Shown here: positions 8,210 to 14,493 of the stretch, in pieces
Layout: each line of letters begins with the position of its first letter
How positions within the stretch are numbered: the stretch's first letter is position 1
Assembly (NCBI GenBank): GCA_964474045.1
Contig: CAYYRC010000037.1
Coordinates: 1-18,739, forward strand
Reading direction: 5' to 3'
Length of the DNA: 18,739 nucleotides
Source: JACJWR01 sp964474045
GTDB lineage: Bacteria > Actinomycetota > Actinomycetes > S36-B12 > UBA10799
The notes under the pieces: model-generated
Told to the model about the DNA's origin: nothing
Database searches by the model: none
The model's input: the letters and a program-made list of their open reading frames with translations, nothing else
Made by a program: the position numbers and the translations under genes

Positions 8210-9019
8210 TCACTCGTAGACGAACGAGGTCTTGGTGCGCGGGTTCGGGTCGACCCAGTCGGTCAGGTCGTTCTGCAGGGCCGTCAGCACGTCGTAGGCG
8301 TCACGGGCCACCGAACCCCGGTAGTCCTCCTGGTCGTCGCCGTACTTGAAGCTGAACTCGGCGACCACGGGGGTGATGTCCTGTTCCCCCTCGTCGTACC
8401 AGAGCACCATGGCGCACTCGGCGGGGATGTCCCGCTTGCCCAGCAGGATGTTGGCGCCGGCCAGCACGACCTCCTTGGCGGTGAACCCAGACACCAGTTG
8501 CAGCGGCGCCTCCCAGGGCAGCTCGTCCACCGCGTCCTTCAGCCCCGGGAAGATGTCGGCCACGTCGCCCAGCGTTCCCAGCTCCGCCGCCGCGTCCAGG
8601 TCGGCGGTGGTCGAGAAGCTGAACACGCTGACGAACGGCGGCTTGACGTCTTCCTCGAACTTCGTCTTGGCGGTTTCCGAGGCGGCCTCCATGACTCGAT
8701 CGCCAGCGACGTAACGGTCAGGGTGGCGGAACTTGAGCGTCACCTGTCGCTCCTCGGACTCAGTGTCCAGGCGCTCGCGCACGATGTAGCTCTCGCCGTG
8801 CAGGCCCTGGTCGTCGGTGTCGAAGAACCGGATGAGCCGGATCGCCTTGACCTCCCCGAAGTCCCCTTCCACGGGGATGTCGATCCGTGCCAGGCGGGCG
8901 CCCAAGTCGGCCCAGAATCTCCCCACCGCCGCCGCGAAGGCCGTCTCGTCGCCGTTGAACAACTCGGGTCGGAGCATCACCTTGTACTCGCGAGAGGTGA
9001 CGAGCTTCGGCTTGGGCAT
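8210..9019 (-). CDS. Uncharacterised protein, possibly a divergent CYTH-like triphosphate-tunnel fold
   Basis: I do not recognise this 269-residue soluble acidic protein with certainty. It has REYKVML near the N-terminus (10-16), YIVRERLD (78-85), RQVTLKFRHPDRY (91-103) and AEFSFKYG (220-227). That order (Glu/Lys strand, Arg-x-Arg strand, 'LTLK' strand, late Glu-bearing strand) resembles CYTH/triphosphate tunnel metalloenzymes, which bind triphosphates or polyphosphate with metal ions. The canonical ExExK is not intact: only one Glu precedes the Lys. There is no signal peptide or membrane segment. The ATG at 9019 is preceded by GAGGGAG with six-base spacing; the in-frame ATG at 9064 lacks one. 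It lies between the TDT transporter and DUF4436 on the same strand, with gaps of 91 and 61 bases. The coding region is solid, the function tentative. Confidence 0.75.
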   Translation of the reverse strand: MPKPKLVTSREYKVMLRPELFNGDETAFAAAVGRFWADLGARLARIDIPVEGDFGEVKAIRLIRFFDTDDQGLHGESYIVRERLDTESEERQVTLKFRHPDRYVAGDRVMEAASETAKTKFEEDVKPPFVSVFSFSTTADLDAAAELGTLGDVADIFPGLKDAVDELPWEAPLQLVSGFTAKEVVLAGANILLGKRDIPAECAMVLWYDEGEQDITPVVAEFSFKYGDDQEDYRGSVARDAYDVLTALQNDLTDWVDPNPRTKTSFVYE

Positions 9020-9025
9020 GGCGGG

Positions 9026-9032
9026 CTCCCTC
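9026..9032 (-). promoter_or_regulatory. Shine-Dalgarno that fixes the start of the CYTH-like gene
   Basis: GAGGGAG on the minus strand, six bases before the ATG at 9019. It favours this start over the upstream ATG at 9064. Confidence 0.6.
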
Positions 9033-9034
9033 GG

Positions 9035-9058
9035 GACGGGCGCCGATCCCGGCGCGTC
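9035..9058. terminator. Possible hairpin between the transporter and CYTH-like genes
   Basis: A GCGCCG/CGGCGC stem with a four-base loop, extended by GAC/GTC around a two-base bulge, lies in the 91-base gap. There is no T-tract. It could end the transporter transcript or form a leader structure just before the Shine-Dalgarno of the next gene. Confidence 0.3.
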
Positions 9059-9110
9059 CGCCATGATGCCTGCTCCGGGGGCCCGGTGTCCCTGCTCGGC
9101 GCAGTGCGCC

Positions 9111-10322
9111 CTAGGCGGTCTGGGCGGCGCCCGCCTTGCGCGCCTTGGGTTGCGGCGCCCCCAACTTCACCCGCAGCAAGTCCCCGCGCCACGCCCCCCT
9201 GGTCGTGCGGATCCCGACCGTCAGCCAGGCGGCGAGCAGGCCGACGTACAGGACGACGGCCGCCCAGCGGAAGAAGGCCACCTGCGTGTGCAGAGCCAGC
9301 TGCGTCGTGCCGGTGACGCACGTGCCGACGGGGAACGTGAACGACCACCAGGTGAGCGCGAAGCCCATGCGCGCCCGTAGCGCGCGCACGGTGAGCATCG
9401 TCGCGATGCTGAACCACAGGACGCCGAACCCCCACATCGGGACGCCGTAGAGCACCGCCATCAAGTCGAACGCCGTGGACATCGGCGGCACCAGCACGAT
9501 CAGCGCCGCGGTGCCGAGCGTGCCGGCGGCGGTGATGGACTGCCCGATCGGTCCCAGCACGATCCACAGCGTGGGCACGCGCGGCGAGCCGCTGGAGCCG
9601 AAGTGGGCCAGCCGGCTCCAGATCAGCGTGATGATGATGAGCGAGGCGATCAGCGTCATGCCGAACATGGCGTAGCAGCAGTAGAGCATGGTCTGCTGCC
9701 CCTGGCCGGGGGGCAGGTGCGTCACCAGGGCGGCGCCGGTTGAGGCCGAGACCATGGGCGGGACTACGGGCATCAGCCAACCCCCGAAGGCGCCGTCGCG
9801 GGGCACGCTGTGGCGGGTGAACAGCAGGAAGGGCACCACCGCCGCGGAGACCAGCCCGCCGACCGTCCCCACCGACCAAAGCACCCAGTCGACCACCAGC
9901 GCCGGTCCCTCCCCGATGACCTTGGACCCGACCAGCAGGGTGGACAGCCCGACGGTCATGAACGCCATCGGCGGCGCGCCGAAGAACTGTGACATGACCG
10001 GGTCGTGGGCCACGTTGTAGACCGTGCGGCGATGCCGCAGCCAGTTGATGGGCACGGCCACGCAGAGCACGATGAAGATGAGCGAGGCCAGCGCCCACGC
10101 GGCCATCGTCAGCGCATCCAGACCCGGCAGCCGGATGGGGAGCGTGGCTCCGGCGACGGCGATGATGCCGGTCCCCATCACCGAGGCGAACCAGTTTGGC
10201 CCGAGCAGGATCGAGTTCGCGTCGTCGGCCAGCGGAGAGGACAGCGCGCTGCACAGGCGGGCGAACTTCCCGTCCTCGGTCTGCGCCGTTATCGGGGCTT
10301 CCTGCTCGTGCTCGCTGTCCAC
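9111..10322 (-). CDS. TDT/SLAC1-family transporter (tellurite/dicarboxylate/sulfite type)
   Basis: This 403-residue membrane protein has about ten hydrophobic segments. It begins its membrane part with LGPNWFASVMGTGIIAV (40-56), a signature of the tellurite-resistance/dicarboxylate transporter family, which includes TehA, Mae1, Ssu1 and plant SLAC1 channels. These proteins move small anions such as malate, sulfite or chloride. The substrate here cannot be assigned. The first 35 residues are hydrophilic and probably cytoplasmic. The start is GTG at 10322, with GAGG about six bases upstream. It is divergent from the diguanylate cyclase gene (118-base gap) and heads a same-strand run with the CYTH-like and DUF4436 genes. 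Confidence 0.88.
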   Translation of the reverse strand: MDSEHEQEAPITAQTEDGKFARLCSALSSPLADDANSILLGPNWFASVMGTGIIAVAGATLPIRLPGLDALTMAAWALASLIFIVLCVAVPINWLRHRRTVYNVAHDPVMSQFFGAPPMAFMTVGLSTLLVGSKVIGEGPALVVDWVLWSVGTVGGLVSAAVVPFLLFTRHSVPRDGAFGGWLMPVVPPMVSASTGAALVTHLPPGQGQQTMLYCCYAMFGMTLIASLIIITLIWSRLAHFGSSGSPRVPTLWIVLGPIGQSITAAGTLGTAALIVLVPPMSTAFDLMAVLYGVPMWGFGVLWFSIATMLTVRALRARMGFALTWWSFTFPVGTCVTGTTQLALHTQVAFFRWAAVVLYVGLLAAWLTVGIRTTRGAWRGDLLRVKLGAPQPKARKAGAAQTA

Positions 10323-10428
10323 TCAGGCCTCGCTCGGGTGATCGTCGGGCGGCAGCCTAGCGCCAGGGGGAGGGCGGTTGGGCAGTCCGACGGTCTCGAT
10401 GGTGTTCGCGATCCAGGTCGGCTCCCCC

Positions 10429-10434
10429 TACCTT
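10429..10434 (+). promoter_or_regulatory. -10 element for a leaderless mRNA of the diguanylate cyclase
   Basis: TACCTT is followed by TGACAG and then the GTG at 10441, exactly six bases. No Shine-Dalgarno precedes that GTG, so this spacing also supports the chosen start. Confidence 0.5.
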
Positions 10435-10440
10435 TGACAG

Positions 10441-12183
10441 GTGAAGGCCCAGGGGCACGACCCCGCGGACCGTGCGGCGCCGGCGGACCACGCAGCCCCC
10501 GCGGAGTTGTTCGCGCTGCTGCTGGACTCCATGTTGGAGCCCTTCGTCCTGCTGCAGGCCGTACGGACCCCCGATGGCGCCGTGGTCGACTTCGAGTTCA
10601 TCGACGCCAACGCGGCGGCGCTGGCGGTCTACCAGATGGGGCGCCAACAGCTGCTCGGGCAGCGCCTGAGCGCGCTGCACCCGGCAGCGATGACCACCGA
10701 GCTGTTCGGCATGTACGTCGCCGTGGTGGACGAGGGCAAGCCGATCGTGCTTGATGACTGGGTGTATCCGCAGGACATCTTCGAGGGGCGCCCGATGCGC
10801 TACGACGTGCGCGCCGTGAAGGTCGGCGACTGCGTCAGCCAGACCTGGCGCGACGTGACCGATCGCTACGAGGCAGCTCGGGCGCTGGCCGACAGCGAGG
10901 CGTCCCTGCGGCTCATCACGGAGCACTCCACAGACGTGATCACGCGCGTGGACAACGCCGGCATCTGCGAGTGGGCCTCGCCCTCGACCACCGCCACGCT
11001 GGGCTGGCAGGTCGATGAGATCGTCGGAACCCGGGTCGGCGACCTCGTGCACCCCGATCATCGCGATCCGGCCGAGTCGGCGCGCAAGGCGCTCATGGCG
11101 GATTCGTCGGCGGTGATCACCGCACCGTTCCGCTGCAAGGACGGGACCTATCTGTGGTTGGAGGGGGCTATGAGCCCGTTGCGGGACCCCTCCACGGGGG
11201 CAGTCGTCGGACGCGTCGGCACCCTTCGCGACGTCGACGCCAGGACCCGGGCGACGCAGCGGCTGGAGCAGAGTGAGGCCAAGTTCCGCGCCGCCATGGA
11301 GTCCGCCCCGGCGGGCATGGCGCTGGTCGGGCTCGATCGGTCCTGCCAGCAGGTCAACGGGTCGCTCTGCCGGATTCTCGGGCGTAGCGAGGAGGCCCTG
11401 ACCGGCCGCTTCGTGAGCGACTTCCTGGACCCGCCGGACGACGAGATCGACCAGCAGATGCGCCGGGAGCTGCTGGCCGGTCCGGCGGCCTCGGTGACGC
11501 GGGAGCACGAGATGATCCGCTCCGACGGCACCCGGCTATGGGTGGAACACTCCATCGCGCTGCTGCGCGACCGCCATGGCGAGCCCGAGTCCTACGTCAG
11601 CCAGTTCATCGACGTCACCGACTCCCGCCTGGCCCGCGAGCGGCTCACCTTCCTGGCAACCCACGACACGCTGACGGAGCTGCTCAACCGGCGCGAGCTC
11701 GTTGGCCGCTTGGAGGCGCTGCTCATCGAGTCGGAGCCGGACGTCCGGATCGCAGCCATGTTCATCGACGTCGACGGGCTGAAGCAGATCAACGACAGCT
11801 TGGGCCACTCCGTGGGCGACCAGGTGATCGCAGCGGTCGCCTCGCGGCTGCGGGAGAACGTGCGCCCGCACGACCTGGTCGGCCGCTTCGGCGGCGACGA
11901 GTTCGTCGTCGTCCTGGTCGGCCTGAGCTCGCTGCGCGACGCCCTGGCCACGGCTGCCCGGGTCCAGGAGGACGTCTGCGAGCCGGTGCGGCTGGGCCGT
12001 GGGCGCCGGACGGTGCCCGTGTCGGTGAGCATCGGTCTGGCGATGGCCGAGCGCACGGATGTGCCGGAGGTGTTGCTGTCGCGGGCCGACCAGGCGCTCT
12101 ATCGGGCGAAGGAGACCGGGCGCGCCTGCACCGTGCTGTACGACCCCGACGATCCGTCGTGGCGACGACCCCGGCGGCGCTGA
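10441..12183 (+). CDS. Triple-PAS diguanylate cyclase (GGDEF)
   Basis: A 580-residue soluble enzyme expected to make cyclic di-GMP from two GTP. PAS-like domains occupy roughly 24-145, 150-268 and 276-396. The second and third each end in a PAC-like RDV/DVT segment (263-265, 391-393). The cyclase domain follows from about 402 with THDTLTELLNRREL (408-421), the metal-binding FIDVDGLKQIND (441-452) and an intact GGDEF at 484-488. RPHD at 475-478 lies five residues before GGDEF, the position of the product-inhibition I-site (RxxD). There is no EAL domain and no membrane segment, so input is probably a cytoplasmic small molecule, redox or light cue through the PAS domains; no cofactor ligand can be assigned. 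The GTG start is supported by the leaderless promoter spacing. Confidence 0.93.
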   Translation: MKAQGHDPADRAAPADHAAPAELFALLLDSMLEPFVLLQAVRTPDGAVVDFEFIDANAAALAVYQMGRQQLLGQRLSALHPAAMTTELFGMYVAVVDEGKPIVLDDWVYPQDIFEGRPMRYDVRAVKVGDCVSQTWRDVTDRYEAARALADSEASLRLITEHSTDVITRVDNAGICEWASPSTTATLGWQVDEIVGTRVGDLVHPDHRDPAESARKALMADSSAVITAPFRCKDGTYLWLEGAMSPLRDPSTGAVVGRVGTLRDVDARTRATQRLEQSEAKFRAAMESAPAGMALVGLDRSCQQVNGSLCRILGRSEEALTGRFVSDFLDPPDDEIDQQMRRELLAGPAASVTREHEMIRSDGTRLWVEHSIALLRDRHGEPESYVSQFIDVTDSRLARERLTFLATHDTLTELLNRRELVGRLEALLIESEPDVRIAAMFIDVDGLKQINDSLGHSVGDQVIAAVASRLRENVRPHDLVGRFGGDEFVVVLVGLSSLRDALATAARVQEDVCEPVRLGRGRRTVPVSVSIGLAMAERTDVPEVLLSRADQALYRAKETGRACTVLYDPDDPSWRRPRRR

Positions 12184-12189
12184 AGCTGC

Positions 12190-12666
12190 CTAGTCCCCCC
12201 GGACGGCCGCCTCGATCGCGGCCACGTCGATCTTCTCCATCGGCATCATGGCCGTGAAGGCGCGGTAGGCCCGCTCGCCGCCGGCAGCCATCGCCTCGGA
12301 CAGCACACGGGGCGTGATCTGCCAGTACACCCCCCAGCGGTCCCGGCACCAGCCGCAGGCGTTCGGCTCGCCGCCGTTGCCCACGATGGCGTTCCAGTAG
12401 CGGTCGGTCTCGGCCTGGTCGTCGGTGGCGATCTGGAACGAGAACGCCTGGGTCTGCGGGTAGCCCGGTCCGCCGTTGAGGCCCACGCAGTGGACGCCCG
12501 CGACGACGAAGTCGACCAGGATGACGTCACCGGCTTTGCCGGACGGGTAGTCCGCTGGGGCGAGGTGCACGCCCTCCACCCTGCTGTCGGGGAAGGTTGC
12601 GGCGTAGAACTCGGCGGCCTCCTGGGCGTCGCCGTCAAACCAGACGCAGATGGTGTTCTTGGGCAT
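12190..12666 (-). CDS. VOC superfamily protein, PhnB-like
   Basis: A 158-residue protein of the vicinal oxygen chelate fold, in the PhnB / '3-demethylubiquinone-9 3-methyltransferase' subgroup. It shows TICVWFDGDAQEAAEFYAATF at the N-terminus, a central GLNGGPGYP (62-70) and the characteristic CGWCRDRWGVYWQITP at 104-119. Length fits a single PhnB-like unit. The family includes proteins of unknown reaction, and the methyltransferase name is historical and should not be taken literally. The ATG at 12666 has AGGAGG four bases upstream. An upstream in-frame extension to 12741 would run into the tRNA-Lys gene, so it is rejected. It is convergent with the diguanylate cyclase gene, with six bases between stops. 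Confidence 0.87.
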   Translation of the reverse strand: MPKNTICVWFDGDAQEAAEFYAATFPDSRVEGVHLAPADYPSGKAGDVILVDFVVAGVHCVGLNGGPGYPQTQAFSFQIATDDQAETDRYWNAIVGNGGEPNACGWCRDRWGVYWQITPRVLSEAMAAGGERAYRAFTAMMPMEKIDVAAIEAAVRGD

Positions 12667-12670
12667 GGGC

Positions 12671-12676
12671 CCTCCT
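12671..12676 (-). promoter_or_regulatory. Shine-Dalgarno that fixes the VOC protein start
   Basis: AGGAGG on the minus strand, four bases before the ATG at 12666. Confidence 0.65.
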
Positions 12677-12709
12677 CGTTCCGGTGGCGCGGCGAAGGTG
12701 ACGGCACAG

Positions 12710-12782
12710 TGCCCCCGGTCCGGCTCGAACGGACGACCCACGGATTAAAAGTCCGGTGCTCTACCAACTGAGCTACAGGGGC
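12710..12782 (-). tRNA. tRNA-Lys (anticodon UUU)
   Basis: The 73-base cloverleaf reads GCCCCTG for the acceptor strand, D-arm GCTC/GAGC, anticodon loop CTTTTAA with anticodon TTT, and T-arm GTCCG-TTCGAGC-CGGAC. The 3' acceptor CGGGGGC pairs fully with one wobble. The discriminator is A and CCA is not encoded. The outermost anticodon-stem pair is a C-U mismatch. The gene starts 31 bases after the AlkB stop on the same strand. A TAGCGT box eight bases before it may be its own -10. Confidence 0.95.
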
Positions 12783-12813
12783 TCGCGGTAACGCTACCGG
12801 ACGCCGCCGGTGC

Positions 12814-13446
12814 CTAGCCCCCGACGGCCGTCACGCGGCGCAGCGTGAGGTTGATCCGGCCGCCGCCGGCCAGCAGGTCGGACGTGCCGGCGTACACGCG
12901 GCTGACCCCGTGGAAGTTGAGCCGGGACTCGCCGCCGAACACGAACACGTCGCCTGACTCGAGCCGGATGCCCGTGGTGCCCCCTCCCCGTTGCGGGCCT
13001 CCCATACGGAACATCGCCGCGTCGCCGAGCGACACCGACACGACGGGTACGTCCAGCGCGTCCTCATCCCGGTCCTGGTGCAGGCCCATCCGGGCGTCCC
13101 CGCGGTAGAGGTTCACCAGGCAGGCCTGCGGCGCGGGCGCGTCCGGCAGGCAGGAGCTCCACACGCTCAGCAGTTCTCCTGGGATCGACGGCCAGGGCCG
13201 GCCGGTGTCGGGGTGGTGGGGCTGATAGCGGTAGCCGTTGCGGTCCGACACCCAGCCGTGGCTGCCGAGGTTGGTCATCTGGACGCTGAAGGGCCGGCCG
13301 CTGCGCGGCATCACCGGGATGAAGAACGGGGCTGCGGCGACCACTGCGCGCAGCGCTCGGACCAGCGCCTCCTGCTGGGCTCGGTCGAGGAACCCGGGCA
13401 GATGGCGACATCCGGGCGGGAGCGTCGCGGGGGCCACGGGCGACAC
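12814..13446 (-). CDS. alkB: AlkB-family Fe(II)/2-oxoglutarate dioxygenase
   Basis: AlkB enzymes remove alkyl groups such as 1-methyladenine and 3-methylcytosine from nucleic acids by oxidation. With a GTG start at 13446 the protein has 210 residues, close to the size of E. coli AlkB. It has the iron ligands His123 and Asp125 in MGLHQDRDED, and His179 in SRLNFHGVSR. The 2-oxoglutarate-binding RINLTLR lies at 197-203, matching the family RxNxTxR. NLYRGD at 112-117 and SVSLGDAAMFRMGG at 137-150 are also typical. The longer open frame to 13884 runs under the divergent nitroreductase gene and has no AlkB-like sequence before the chosen start. No Shine-Dalgarno or leaderless -10 is clear, so the start is approximate. 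Whether the substrate is DNA, RNA or something else is not visible. Confidence 0.9.
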   Translation of the reverse strand: MSPVAPATLPPGCRHLPGFLDRAQQEALVRALRAVVAAAPFFIPVMPRSGRPFSVQMTNLGSHGWVSDRNGYRYQPHHPDTGRPWPSIPGELLSVWSSCLPDAPAPQACLVNLYRGDARMGLHQDRDEDALDVPVVSVSLGDAAMFRMGGPQRGGGTTGIRLESGDVFVFGGESRLNFHGVSRVYAGTSDLLAGGGRINLTLRRVTAVGG

Positions 13447-13470
13447 TGTGCCAGGTCCGGGCGCAACGCC

Positions 13471-13476
13471 TACGAT
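13471..13476 (+). promoter_or_regulatory. -10 element for a leaderless mRNA of the nitroreductase
   Basis: TACGAT is followed by CCGGCT and the ATG at 13483, exactly six bases. It lies in the 36-base gap between the divergent alkB and nitroreductase genes. Confidence 0.55.
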
Positions 13477-13482
13477 CCGGCT

Positions 13483-14079
13483 ATGACGGCCGACCCCCGA
13501 GGCGTCAAGGCGCCCCAGACCAGCGTTCCCATCGCCGACGTCCTGGCGCGGCGCTGGAGCCCCCGCGGTTTCGATGTGACGGCTGAGCTGGACGCAGCAC
13601 AGGTCGCCGCTCTGCTCGAGGCTGGCCGCTGGGCACCGTCCGCCGCCAACAGCCAGCCATGGCGGTTCCTCGTGGGCCTGCGCGGGACGGCCGACTTCGA
13701 CCTGATCTACGGCTGCCTCACCGGGGGAAACCTGGCCTGGGCCAATCGTGCGAGCGGGCTCATCGTCATGGTGGCGCAGGTGCTCGACGACCAAGGGAAC
13801 CCGCGGCAGTGGGCCGAGTACGACACTGGGCAGGCCGCGGCCGCGATTTCCGTGCAGGCGGAGTCGATGGGCCTGTCGGCGCACCAGATGGGCGGTTTCG
13901 ACCGGCAGCAGGTCGTCGAGCGCTTCGGGCTCGACGACGCGCTGCGCCCGATGGCGGTCATGGCGGTCGGGGCGCTGGACCCCGAGCCCGAGCTGCCCGA
14001 GCCCTTCGCCACCCGCGAGGCGGCGCCGCGGCAGCGGATCGCCCTTGCCGACCTGGTGCTGAACGGTTGGCAGCCCTAG
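13483..14079 (+). CDS. Nitroreductase-family flavoprotein
   Basis: A 198-residue FMN-dependent NAD(P)H oxidoreductase candidate. The N-terminal FMN-phosphate-binding stretch is RRWSPRGF (23-30), followed by EAGRWAPSAANSQPW (46-60), which is strongly diagnostic. The dimer-interface helix is TGQAAAAISVQAESMGLSAH at 115-134. The physiological substrate cannot be assigned: family members reduce nitroaromatics, quinones and flavins, and some have unrelated roles. The ATG at 13483 has no Shine-Dalgarno but has TACGAT six bases upstream; longer open frames upstream are antisense to alkB and are rejected. The YbjQ-family gene follows 23 bases later with its own promoter-like sequence. Confidence 0.92.
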   Translation: MTADPRGVKAPQTSVPIADVLARRWSPRGFDVTAELDAAQVAALLEAGRWAPSAANSQPWRFLVGLRGTADFDLIYGCLTGGNLAWANRASGLIVMVAQVLDDQGNPRQWAEYDTGQAAAAISVQAESMGLSAHQMGGFDRQQVVERFGLDDALRPMAVMAVGALDPEPELPEPFATREAAPRQRIALADLVLNGWQP

Positions 14080-14096
14080 GGCCGGACCGCTAGCGT
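14067..14096 (+). promoter_or_regulatory. Promoter of the YbjQ-family gene, leaderless type
   Basis: TTGGCA at 14067-14072, an 18-base spacer and TAGCGT at 14091-14096, then six bases to the ATG at 14103. The -35 overlaps the last codons of the nitroreductase gene. This is the best two-part promoter in the window. Confidence 0.6.
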
Positions 14097-14102
14097 CGCT
14101 TC

Positions 14103-14465
14103 ATGACAGATCAACCGAACAGCGCGCACACCACCATCTACACCTCGACCGTGTTCGACCCGCCTCCCGGCTACCGCGTCGAGCGCGGGATCGGGCTGTG
14201 CTGGGGGTTGCTCGTGCGCTCGGTGGGCTTCGCCAAAGGCTTCACCGGAAGCTTCCGGTCGCTCAAGGCCGGTGAGGTGCCGCAATACACCGAGGTCGTC
14301 GACTCGGCGCGCACGGACGCGGTGCAGCGCATGATGGACCACGCGGTGCAGCTCGGCGCCAACGCCGTGCTCGGGGTGCGCTTCGACTCCTCCGACGTCG
14401 CCGACGGCCTGGCTGAGATCCTGGCCTACGGCACGGCTGTCGTGGTCGTGCCCGTCGACAAGTAG
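14103..14465 (+). CDS. YbjQ/DUF74 family protein
   Basis: A 120-residue protein of the YbjQ (PF01906, 'putative heavy-metal-binding') family. Family features visible are GLCWGLLVRSVGFAKGF (31-47), YTEVVDSARTDAVQRMMDHA (62-81), LGANAVLGVRFDSSDV (84-99) and the closing LAYGTAVVVVPV (108-119). The family forms small oligomeric beta-rich proteins whose cellular role is not established, and the metal-binding label is weakly supported. The length is slightly above the usual 105-110, owing to a polar N-terminus. No signal peptide is present. It follows the nitroreductase gene but has its own promoter-like sequence. Confidence 0.88.
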   Translation: MTDQPNSAHTTIYTSTVFDPPPGYRVERGIGLCWGLLVRSVGFAKGFTGSFRSLKAGEVPQYTEVVDSARTDAVQRMMDHAVQLGANAVLGVRFDSSDVADGLAEILAYGTAVVVVPVDK

Positions 14466-14470
14466 TCGCT

Positions 14471-14487
14471 GCCGCCGGCGCGGCGGC
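14471..14487. terminator. Candidate bidirectional terminator hairpin
   Basis: GCCGCCG and CGGCGGC form a perfect seven-base-pair stem with a three-base loop. It lies in the 28-base gap between the convergent YbjQ and M20 stops. There is no T-tract on either side, so its function as a terminator is inferred from position. Confidence 0.4.
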
Positions 14488-14493
14488 CGGGCG

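Noticed and set aside
12490..12771. A 93-codon plus-strand open frame ending in PPVRLERTTHGLKVRCSTN
   Set aside because: The end is the antisense translation of tRNA-Lys, and the rest is antisense to the VOC gene.
12775..12803. Attachment site at tRNA-Lys
   Set aside because: No second copy of the tRNA 3' end, no integrase and no change in gene character on either side were seen.
13447..13884. N-terminal extension of AlkB by 146 residues
   Set aside because: It is antisense to the nitroreductase gene and has no AlkB-like sequence; the shorter GTG start gives the normal family length.
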